From: Ruminococcus sp.
GTDB taxonomy: Bacteria; Bacillota; Clostridia; Oscillospirales; Ruminococcaceae
Length of the DNA: 52,986 nucleotides
Direction of reading: 5' to 3'
Assembly: GCF_016287535.1 (NCBI RefSeq)
Contig: NZ_JAEFAJ010000020.1
Coordinates: forward strand, 1-52,986
Positions 47,309 to 52,986 of the stretch are shown here, piece by piece (within the stretch, counting starts at the first letter, position 1; every line of letters starts with the position of its first letter). Below the pieces are notes generated by a model, which was not told the origin of the DNA, ran no database searches, and was given only the letters and a program-made list of their open reading frames with translations. Position numbers and translations under genes: made by a program.

Positions 47309-47337
47309 ATTATAACATATGTGGCCGCAGGTGTCAA
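47309..47337 (-). promoter_or_regulatory. Promoter of the AraC gene
   Basis: On the minus strand a perfect TTGACA (47332-47337), 17 bp, perfect TATAAT (47309-47314). Confidence 0.9.
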
Positions 47338-47468
47338 TAACATACAGCACAAAAGTGATAAAAATTCACGCGGTACAGTGACGGGAGTATTTATGGGAAG
47401 TACAGTAATAAAGGGCAAATGAGGCATACCATAAATATGAACAAATTGTAAACTTTGGGCTTCCGTGA

Positions 47469-47497
47469 TAGACTTGCTTTTCTATACGTGATATAAT
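47469..47497 (+). promoter_or_regulatory. Promoter of tRNA-Ala
   Basis: TAGACT (47469-47474), 17 bp, TATAAT (47492-47497). A hairpin ATGACCGT/ACGGTCAT (47511-47532) lies in the 5' leader between promoter and tRNA. Confidence 0.65.
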
Positions 47498-47563
47498 TAG
47501 TAGGTATTCAATGACCGTTGTCAGACGGTCATATCATGAACCTGATTCATTTAGCTTATATGA

Positions 47564-47639
47564 GGGCTCGTAGCTCAGTTGGGAGAGCGCTGCGTTCGCA
47601 ACGCAGAGGCCGAGGGTTCGATCCCCTTCGGGTCCACCA
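47564..47639 (+). tRNA. tRNA-Ala (anticodon CGC)
   Basis: A complete 76-nt cloverleaf with encoded CCA. The acceptor GGGCTCG pairs with CGGGTCC and includes a G3-U70 wobble, the identity mark of alanine tRNAs. The D-arm AGCTCAGTTGGGAGAGC, anticodon stem CTGCG/CGCAG with loop TTCGCAA (anticodon CGC, reading GCG) and T-arm GAGGG-TTCGATC-CCCTT are all intact. Confidence 0.95.
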
Positions 47640-47641
47640 AA

Positions 47642-47672
47642 ACGCCGCGCATTTATTTGCGCGGCGTATTTT
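47642..47672 (+). terminator. Terminator of tRNA-Ala
   Basis: ACGCCGCGC with GCGCGGCGT (47642-47667), followed by ATTTTAC. Confidence 0.85.
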
Positions 47673-47699
47673 ACTATAAAGGGTATACCGGCTCAGAAA

Positions 47700-47749
47700 A
47701 TATAAAATAACGCCGATAGATCGCTATAAAGCGAAATATCGGCGTTATT
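47700..47749 (-). terminator. Terminator of the former tRNA-Leu gene
   Basis: AATAACGCCGATA (47706-47718) pairs with TATCGGCGTTATT (47737-47749), with an inner TCGCT/AGCGA hairpin. On the minus strand it is followed by a T-rich tail. It lies just past the tRNA-Leu 3' end. Confidence 0.8.
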
Positions 47750-47756
47750 GCCTGAA

Positions 47757-47798
47757 TGCCGGTGGCGGGGGTCGAACCCGCACGGTGTTGCCACCAAC
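47757..47798 (-). pseudogene. 3' fragment of tRNA-Leu(CAA), attachment-site scar
   Basis: On the minus strand the sequence runs CTCAAAA (anticodon loop, anticodon CAA), TCCGT, a long leucine-type variable arm (GGTGGCAACACC), T-arm GCGGG-TTCGACC-CCCGC, acceptor strand CACCGGC and discriminator A. No CCA is encoded. The 5' half (acceptor GCCGGTG, D-arm and 5' anticodon stem) is absent; homology stops at the anticodon loop. This is the pattern left when a tyrosine-integrase element enters a tRNA gene. Confidence 0.8.
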
Positions 47799-47809
47799 GG
47801 ATTTTGAGT

Positions 47810-48146
47810 TTTCAACTCAGTTTCACCCCAAATCACATTACGTCACTCCAAGTCATGTTTCATCACTCGGAAATCTCGCAATATCGTAGTTTATAGTGTT
47901 CGTACTTCTATAAAGCTCGATAAATCGTAATTTTCAAAATGCACCTCAAATACTCCTCCTCATAAATTTTCGGTAGAAAACTGGAAGAAATGAATTTTCG
48001 GTAGAATTGGGTAGATTTGCTGTTGACCGTAACGGAATTTTTGAGAAAGACAAAAAACTCACTGGACTTCTTATTAAATTGCCAACAAACGCTCTACCAA
48101 AACGGCAAAACTCTCACGGTAGACAAGGTAGGAAATAGATCTTTAG
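47810..48146. other. Gene-poor left end of the element with short repeats
   Basis: Contains clustered TCAC/TCAT motifs in the stretch CATTACGTCACTCC...CATCACTCGG (47836-47873) and a direct repeat TTTTCGGTAGAA (about 47968 and 47996). A ~43-codon open frame ending at 48138 reads like the end of a protein but has no start, so it may be a gene remnant. Arm-type integrase sites are a possible role for the repeats. Confidence 0.45.
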
Positions 48147-48187
48147 AATAGCAAATAGTGTTCGTTTAGAACGCTGTTTGCTATTTT
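48147..48187 (+). terminator. Terminator near the left end of the element
   Basis: AATAGCAAA (48147-48155) pairs with TTTGCTATT (48177-48185), with an inner GTGTTC/GAACGC stem, followed by a T7 run. Confidence 0.85.
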
Positions 48188-48337
48188 TTTGCCCAAATGA
48201 ATACCATTCAGCACTCCTTTACGGGGTGCATTTTTTATTGTCCGTTTCTTCAAAAACGGTTTTATTTATTATATCATGGCAAACTGCCATTGTCAAGCAA
48301 TTTGTATAAAGTAAACAAAAATGAGGAGGAATTTTCT

Positions 48338-48592
48338 ATGTCCCGAAATCTAAGGATTGAACCTAATGACAATGAGCTTTCTCTTGAAGCCAATGGAGTT
48401 CTTTCCAAGATGCTCAATAATCCTGATACGGATTATGTCAAGGCAGTTGACCTCTGTGCTGTATGTGAGAATGACTCGCTGAGGACAATCAAAAAGGCTT
48501 TAAGTGAACTGACCGACAAAGGTTACCTCCTGCGTATCGGCAACACCTATGCCGTCAACAAGGTTAGGATCACACAAATGAAGCTCGCCTGA
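48338..48592 (+). CDS. Small helix-turn-helix protein of the mobile element
   Basis: An 84-residue protein. The ATG at 48338 has GAGGAGG upstream; a longer open frame to 48197 lacks any. 'LSLEANGVLSKMLNNPDTDYV' and 'SLRTIKKALSELTDKGYLLRI' form a winged-helix fold like replication-initiator-type N domains, and the same scheme is present in the next gene. It probably acts with that gene in element replication or copy control. No experimental homologue is known to me. Confidence 0.7.
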   Translation: MSRNLRIEPNDNELSLEANGVLSKMLNNPDTDYVKAVDLCAVCENDSLRTIKKALSELTDKGYLLRIGNTYAVNKVRITQMKLA

Positions 48593-48616
48593 GCTGCAAA
48601 CAGGAGGAAAATGGAT

Positions 48617-49642
48617 ATGTCTGCTAAAAAATCGAAAAAGAACAAAACAACAGCTTCATCGGTGTGCCGTGTCAATAAAAACGCCAACTATACCGTAATG
48701 AGCAACTATCATCTGCGGTCAACGAACCTCAGCCTGAAAGCAATCGGGCTTTTGAGTAAGGTTCTTTCTCTGCCGGAAAATTGGGATTACTCTATCTCAG
48801 GTCTGACAGCTATCTGCAAAGAGAAAGAAACAGCGATCAAGGCAGCATTGGACGAGCTGAAGCATTGGGGCTATCTTGTTGTCACGAAGCTGATGCCGAA
48901 TGAAACAAACAGCGGTCGAATCGAGTATGTCTACGATTTCTATGAGTATTCCGAAAAGGATACGCCTGATGCTGACCAGAACGATGATGATACATACGAT
49001 GAGGACGGAGATGTTTCAACAATCTCCGTAAAAAAAGCACCGCAAGGGGCAGAAAAACAAGGCATAGAAAATCTACCCCTTGAAATTCTACCCATAGAAA
49101 TTCAAGCTGTAGAAAATCAGGGGCAAATAAATACTAAGAAGAAAATAAAGAAAAAACAAATACTGAGTGATCAAGTATCAATCAATCAATCCCCCTCCGA
49201 CAGCGAAAAAGCCGTTGAAAATGTTGAAAGCCAGACAGATGGACTGATTGACGGATATATCAGCGAGAAAGAAGTTTATACCGATGTGGTGAAAACCAAC
49301 ATCGAATTTCCTTACTTTGCAGAATGGCTCGGTGATGAGGAAGAAGCTGAGGAGATCGTTCAGATGATCGTTCGGCGGATATGCTCCCGAAAGAAAACAG
49401 AGCGTATCTGCGGACAGGACTTCCCCAGGGAGGTTGTTAAGTCCGCTATGCTCAAGGTTGATATAAACGTTCTTGAAAACGCTATTGAGCAGATGAAGCG
49501 TACAGACAATGTGCGGAACTATGAGAGTTATCTTATCAGCACTCTGTTCAACGAAGCCAACGGCAAGCGTTTCAAGGAAAATGCTGAGGGACGGTGGGCT
49601 GAGTATGCTGTCAAGAGAGATTTTGGCGGATATGGTGGCTGA
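48617..49642 (+). CDS. Replication-type HTH protein (DUF6017-like)
   Basis: A 341-residue protein; the ATG at 48617 is nine bases from AGGAGG (ATG 48611 is too close). The N-terminal part ('NYTVMSNYHLRSTNLSLKAI', 'GLLSKVLSLPENWDYSISGL', 'IKAALDELKHWGYLVV') is a winged-helix domain like those of RepA/DnaD-type initiators. A disordered, charged linker with basic KKKIKKKQ follows (~110-210), then a helical C-terminal domain ('VENAIEQMKRTDNVRNYESY'-like pattern and 'YLISTLFNEANGKRF') of the DUF6017 kind, common in Clostridial integrative elements. It likely loads replication functions when the element excises. Confidence 0.75.
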   Translation: MSAKKSKKNKTTASSVCRVNKNANYTVMSNYHLRSTNLSLKAIGLLSKVLSLPENWDYSISGLTAICKEKETAIKAALDELKHWGYLVVTKLMPNETNSGRIEYVYDFYEYSEKDTPDADQNDDDTYDEDGDVSTISVKKAPQGAEKQGIENLPLEILPIEIQAVENQGQINTKKKIKKKQILSDQVSINQSPSDSEKAVENVESQTDGLIDGYISEKEVYTDVVKTNIEFPYFAEWLGDEEEAEEIVQMIVRRICSRKKTERICGQDFPREVVKSAMLKVDINVLENAIEQMKRTDNVRNYESYLISTLFNEANGKRFKENAEGRWAEYAVKRDFGGYGG

Positions 49643-49742
49643 TTGTCCTGAAAGGAGGTGGTGGCTATGGGTGCGATGAAGAAATCGGACGTAGCCGCTT
49701 GAAATTCTGCAAATGAGCTTTTTGGAAAGGAAGGTGAAGATC

Positions 49743-49937
49743 ATGGCTAAGACTACTATGTTTAGCGACTATCCTGACATTCTGACTGTCAAGGATATTA
49801 CAAAGATGTTAGGAGTTCACCCGAATACGGTCTATGATCTTGTCAAAGAGGGTGTACTGCCTAAAATCCCGTGTTGCCGACATATAAAGGTTGCAAAGAT
49901 TTACGTCATAAAATACGTTCTGCAAAGCGCACAATAA
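49743..49937 (+). CDS. Excisionase-family DNA-binding protein
   Basis: A 64-residue MerR-type winged-helix protein: 'ILTVKDITKMLGVHPNTVYD' and 'LVKEGVLPKI' are the HTH_17/excisionase motif. AAGGTGAAG precedes the ATG. Its position directly upstream of the integrase supports a role as directionality factor for excision. An 11-codon frame with a strong ribosome site (49667-49702) lies just before it. Confidence 0.85.
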   Translation: MAKTTMFSDYPDILTVKDITKMLGVHPNTVYDLVKEGVLPKIPCCRHIKVAKIYVIKYVLQSAQ

Positions 49938-49992
49938 GCACTTGGTAGAAATGTCCGTTGTGCTGAAAAAACACGAAAGTGATGCAAAGCCC

Positions 49993-50021
49993 TTGAAAAG
50001 TCCGTAAAACTGCGCTACAAT
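49993..50021 (+). promoter_or_regulatory. Promoter of the integrase gene
   Basis: TTGAAA (49993-49998), 17 bp, TACAAT (50016-50021). Confidence 0.75.
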
Positions 50022-50075
50022 TAAGTAGTCAACAGCAGACTTTTCTACCGCTTTCGATGCACAAGGAGGTTAAAT

Positions 50076-51377
50076 ATGAAAGCGAGTCTGCCTTTTAAGT
50101 ATATTATCTGTGAAAAACACGGAAAGCTGTATGTAGTCTTTGATTTTAAGGACGATAGCGGTAAAAGAAAAAGGAAATGGGTAGGAACCGGATTACCGGA
50201 AAACTGTACCCAAAAGGCGCTGAAAGGAAGAATAGACCAGATTATCAGCGAATTCTATGACGAATACTGCTCAGGACGTGCGACGGCTGTAAAGGAAAAG
50301 GTAGTAAAGAAACCGTGTTGGTTTGACGGCGATCCGAGAAAGCAAAATGAATCGGTTACACCGACGGAAACAGGCTTCAAGTTTACAGGATTCCTGTTTT
50401 ACTGGCTTGATTCTATCAAAGCAACGATAGCGTACACTACATATAACGGCTACACGATCAATCTCACGTTGATCAAGAAATACTTCGATGAGCTTTACCC
50501 TGATCTGCCGTTAAGCGAACTGACAGCCTTACAGATTCAGAAATTCTACAATGATATGTATAATGAGGGTAAAAGTGGAAACACCATTAAGCATTACCAC
50601 GCAAATATCCACAAAGCCCTGAAATATGCTGTCAAAATGGATTTACTTGTAGCAAACCCTGCTGATAAGGTCGAACTGCCTAAGTTGGAGAAGTTTAGAG
50701 CGAGCTTCTATACCAAAGAGGAAATCAATCAGCTTCTCAAAGTCTTTGAAGGGGATAGAATGGAGCTTGTGGTCAATATTGCTGCTTACTACGGACTTCG
50801 CAGAAGTGAAGTGCTTGGTTTGAAGTGGGACGCTATTGATTTTGAAAAGGGTACACTCTCGGTATGCCGTAAGATCACAAGTATCAACGCTGACGGACAC
50901 GAGCAACTGAGGGTGGACGATACGCTCAAAACAGAAGCGAGCGTGAGAACACTGCCGCTTATACCGCAAATCGAGAAGATGCTGAAAGAAAAGCTGAAAC
51001 TCGAAATGCAGTATTCTCAGCTTCTCAAGAGTGACTTTGACAGAACATTTGACGGATTTATCTGCCGTGACAACACGGGAGCGATTATCACGCCTGAATA
51101 TGTGACAAGGCACTTCAAGGAAGTAGTCAAAAAGTATAAGCTCCGTCCGCTGCGTTTCCATGACCTGCGTCATAGCTGTGCCAGTCTTTTGCTTGCCAAC
51201 GGAGTATCCATGAAGGCGATTCAGGACTGGCTCGGACATTCCACTTTTAACGTTACCGCCAACTTTTATAGTCATCTCGATTACAAGTCGAGAATCTCAT
51301 CTGCTGAGGTTATTGCCAATGCTCTCGGAGACGAAGAAGATGAGGACGAGGGCAAAAAGAAAACCGCAGGCTCTTGA
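50076..51377 (+). CDS. Tyrosine recombinase / integrase
   Basis: A 433-residue site-specific recombinase. ACAAGGAGG precedes the ATG. Residues ~8-90 look like an arm-binding domain, ~105-205 a SAM-like core-binding domain, and ~210-410 the catalytic domain with Arg242 (YYGLRRSE), His362-x-x-Arg365 (HDLRH), His388 (LGHS) and the nucleophile Tyr398 (NFYSH). All active-site residues are intact. It is the likely catalyst of integration into the tRNA-Leu gene at 47.8 kb. A 12-bp hairpin (51365-51391) overlaps its stop codon. Confidence 0.95.
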   Translation: MKASLPFKYIICEKHGKLYVVFDFKDDSGKRKRKWVGTGLPENCTQKALKGRIDQIISEFYDEYCSGRATAVKEKVVKKPCWFDGDPRKQNESVTPTETGFKFTGFLFYWLDSIKATIAYTTYNGYTINLTLIKKYFDELYPDLPLSELTALQIQKFYNDMYNEGKSGNTIKHYHANIHKALKYAVKMDLLVANPADKVELPKLEKFRASFYTKEEINQLLKVFEGDRMELVVNIAAYYGLRRSEVLGLKWDAIDFEKGTLSVCRKITSINADGHEQLRVDDTLKTEASVRTLPLIPQIEKMLKEKLKLEMQYSQLLKSDFDRTFDGFICRDNTGAIITPEYVTRHFKEVVKKYKLRPLRFHDLRHSCASLLLANGVSMKAIQDWLGHSTFNVTANFYSHLDYKSRISSAEVIANALGDEEDEDEGKKKTAGS

Positions 51378-51446
51378 TACAAGAACCTGCGATCTCGATG
51401 TAATGAGACGTCACAATGGAGATATTCCCCGCGCTGACGTCATTTT

Positions 51447-51489
51447 ACTCATTTTTACTCAATATACTCATTATTACTCATTTTACTCA
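51447..51489. repeat. Five TACTCA repeats at 9-10 bp spacing
   Basis: ACTCA occurs at 51447, 51457, 51466, 51476 and 51485, mostly within TTACTCA or TACTCA. This is nearly one helical turn apart, so all copies face the same side of DNA. Located 70 bp after the integrase stop, it resembles arm-type binding sites or iterons. Confidence 0.7.
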
Positions 51490-51515
51490 AAAACATACTT
51501 ACATAATGCTACTAA

Positions 51516-51543
51516 TTGACCATAACGCTCTTTAAGGAGATAA
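51516..51543 (+). promoter_or_regulatory. Promoter of the winged-helix gene
   Basis: TTGACC (51516-51521), 16 bp, GATAAT (51538-51543); a TAATAT box at 51541 with 19-bp spacing is an alternative. Confidence 0.55.
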
Positions 51544-51587
51544 TATAGGAAAATTCAATCGTGAAATAATTACAATAATTGAGAGCA

Positions 51588-52487
51588 ATGATGAGTGATA
51601 AGCTTGGAAAAGAAATAGAAGTTTTAGGTCTATCTACTGAAGCATGCGAAGCATTAAAGAAGTGCAATATTGCTACCGTCCAGGATTTGATGCTCCTAAT
51701 CAATTCCAAGCTAGTATCTGATAGTTTGCAGTCTCAAGAAAGTACGGTATGTAAAGATGGCGATAAAGTAAGTATGAAAGATGCGATCCTTCATACTCTT
51801 AAAGAGCACCCTAATACTATTCTTGATTGCGAAGAAATAAGAAGAGGATTAATTGAAGAATACGGCGATAGGGTGTCTAGTAATATCGGTTCAATTAAAC
51901 AGATAACTCTCATGATGGCCTATGAAGGAAAAATTGAGAGAGCTGAATCTGGGAAGTACTTCTATAACCCAAATAGTAATTTTTCTTGCAATGCAACAAA
52001 AAAGACAAAGCGCAGCCCGGGGTACCCCTATCAGATTCCGCTAAGTGAAGCGATTCCGAAAGTTATTAAAGCCATGAAAGGCCCATTTAATCACAAGACT
52101 GTAAGGGAAGCACTTAGAAAGAAATATGGTAATAGGGTTTCTACAAATAAGAGCTCTATAAAAACCAAATTTAGCGAATTATTATCTGAAGGAAGAATTA
52201 AGCGTATTGAGACTGGCGATTATATTTATTGCTCTAACCCAGATGGCGCTACGATAAATATAAATAACAAAGTGGATCTTGATAGCTTCATACGAAGCCA
52301 TATCGGAAAAGAGATAGAGTTCAGATATAAATCGAACCGTTCTTATAGTGAAAAAAGGTGGAGGCGTGAAACCGTCTGGATGCATGATGATAAATATCTG
52401 TATATAGAAAAGAAATACAAATCTGGCCAACATGTAATATATCTCAAAGAGCGTATAGTTGAATATAGAGAGCCTAACGGCGCGTAG
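51588..52487 (+). CDS. Protein with RNAP-alpha-CTD-like, duplicated winged-helix and WYL-like regions
   Basis: A 299-residue protein; ATG 51588 or 51591 follows a weak GAGAG. Residues ~5-35 ('LGLSTEACEALKKCNIATVQ') resemble the helix-hairpin-helix of the RNA polymerase alpha C-terminal domain. Two repeats (~60-125 and ~150-215) share 'AI....K....N....V/IR..L...YG.RVS.N..SIK' and look like HARE-HTH/winged-helix domains. The C-terminal ~75 residues ('GKEIEFRYKSNRSYSEKRWR', 'DDKYLYIEKKY') recall a WYL-type ligand domain. The coding DNA is distinctly more A+T-rich than the rest of the window, which fits recent acquisition. A regulator is likely; its target is unknown. Confidence 0.6.
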   Translation: MMSDKLGKEIEVLGLSTEACEALKKCNIATVQDLMLLINSKLVSDSLQSQESTVCKDGDKVSMKDAILHTLKEHPNTILDCEEIRRGLIEEYGDRVSSNIGSIKQITLMMAYEGKIERAESGKYFYNPNSNFSCNATKKTKRSPGYPYQIPLSEAIPKVIKAMKGPFNHKTVREALRKKYGNRVSTNKSSIKTKFSELLSEGRIKRIETGDYIYCSNPDGATININNKVDLDSFIRSHIGKEIEFRYKSNRSYSEKRWRRETVWMHDDKYLYIEKKYKSGQHVIYLKERIVEYREPNGA

Positions 52488-52599
52488 CGCACTCCTGATC
52501 CAAGAACATATTATTATATAAATGCAAGTATTTGATACTTATGCTTTCTTTTTAGAATTCAATTATTTATTCTAATTCAATAATTAACGAGGAGAAAAA

Positions 52600-52641
52600 A
52601 TGGATAAAGATATTTTCTACTGGATCGACGCTATTCGGTGA
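52600..52641 (+). other. Possible 13-codon leader peptide or gene remnant
   Basis: ATG at 52600 with GAGGAG upstream, stop TGA at 52639. The reading frame stays open after the TGA for about 100 bases, so a degraded gene is as likely as a true short peptide. A terminator follows at 52695. Confidence 0.25.
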
Positions 52642-52694
52642 TGCTCCATAAAGAAGTATCCTACTAATCGAAAGACAAATAAGCAGGCTATGAT

Positions 52695-52733
52695 AAAGAG
52701 GGACAGTTTCAGAGATAGCTGTCCCTCTTTACG
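52695..52733 (+). terminator. Terminator near the right end
   Basis: AAAGAGGGACAG (52695-52706) pairs with CTGTCCCTCTTT (52719-52730). Confidence 0.8.
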
Positions 52734-52779
52734 ATTATTAAAAAAATCTCCAAAATCCCAAAATATCGCTCCAAACCGC

Positions 52780-52808
52780 TTGACATTTTTGTCCTCTTAT
52801 GGTAGAAT
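52780..52808 (+). promoter_or_regulatory. Upstream promoter
   Basis: TTGACA (52780-52785), 17 bp, TAGAAT (52803-52808). The gene it serves is beyond the window. Confidence 0.7.
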
Positions 52809-52867
52809 TAGATTGAATAGTTGTATTCTTGTTCACCAAAAGTTTACAACTAATCTCTCAAAAGGGG

Positions 52868-52896
52868 TTGACAGGCGTATGACGATACGGTATAAT
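52868..52896 (+). promoter_or_regulatory. Consensus promoter at the right edge
   Basis: A perfect TTGACA (52868-52873), 17 bp, perfect TATAAT (52891-52896). The start point near 52903 lies inside a GCAA microsatellite. Confidence 0.85.
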
Positions 52897-52898
52897 GC

Positions 52899-52932
<34 letters not shown>

Positions 52933-52986
52933 GGCATAACTGCACCCTTTTCACAACTGAATACAACGATACTATACATTGAATTT

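Noticed and set aside
47977..48138. Open frame resembling a protein end (…LLIKLPTNALPKRQNSHG…)
   Set aside because: No start codon with ribosome site and only ~50 codons; at most a remnant of a gene of the element.
49667..49702. 11-codon frame with a strong AAAGGAGGT site before the excisionase gene
   Set aside because: Too short to support as a gene from sequence alone; it may be a leader peptide or a truncated start.
51440..51495. CRISPR-like repeat array
   Set aside because: Units are 9-10 bp with no spacers of suitable length, and no cas genes are present.

Overview
The window looks like chromosomal DNA of a fibre-degrading Ruminococcus (R. flavefaciens / R. albus-like Firmicute). Four secreted proteins end in nearly identical type I dockerins (consensus [18 protein letters not shown], then LANPNKYG) joined by threonine-rich linkers. 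Promoters are Gram-positive (TTGACA / TATAAT, 17 bp spacers), Shine-Dalgarno sites are strong, and several genes start with TTG. The taxon is inferred from protein style only. No 16S gene or scaffoldin is present.

Layout. 0-4.9 kb: a possible small structured RNA, a ribbon-helix-helix regulator, clpB, then HU paired with a Lys-Ala-Pro-rich DUF6465-type protein. 5-9.6 kb: a dockerin protein without a recognisable catalytic domain, and a CBM35-GH26-dockerin mannanase, divergently transcribed. 9.6-20.4 kb: YbgC thioesterase, cardiolipin synthase, GNAT acetyltransferase, a LacI-type sensor fused to a GGDEF domain, GH16 and GH3 lipoproteins, RadA and a lipoprotein. 20.5-25.3 kb: a small cysteine-peptidase-like protein and a 1433-residue GH2-LamG-dockerin beta-galactosidase. 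25.6-29.6 kb: a small alarmone synthetase and a cluster of GyrI-like, PhzF, AraC-GyrI and MerR-TipAS genes that looks like small-molecule sensing. 29.9-40.3 kb: PL11-dockerin rhamnogalacturonan lyase, methyltransferase, UvrA, GNAT and SDR genes, a GH13-DUF1653 fusion and an HD hydrolase. 40.6-47.3 kb: GuaA with a structured leader, a GH25 lipoprotein, an amidohydrolase, a zinc-ribbon/TIR/membrane protein and an AraC regulator.

At 47.6 kb a complete tRNA-Ala is followed by the 3' half of a tRNA-Leu(CAA) gene on the minus strand, cut in the anticodon loop. This marks one end of an integrated element. Behind it are a small HTH protein, a replication-type HTH protein (DUF6017-like), an excisionase-like protein and a tyrosine integrase. 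An A+T-rich gene with duplicated winged-helix domains follows, then consensus promoters, one with an (GCAA)8 microsatellite at its transcription start. The right end of the element is not visible.

The secreted enzymes form a hemicellulose/pectin set: mannan (GH26), galactosides (GH2), rhamnogalacturonan (PL11), beta-glucan (GH16). They are displayed either through dockerins or as lipoproteins. GH13 and the LacI-GGDEF protein are cytoplasmic sugar-related functions. The most unusual signals are: a family of three dispersed palindromic MITE-like elements (85-190 bp) carrying a conserved internal promoter; the tRNA-Leu integration scar; the zinc-ribbon-TIR membrane protein; the GH13-DUF1653 fusion; and the promoter-proximal tetranucleotide repeat.
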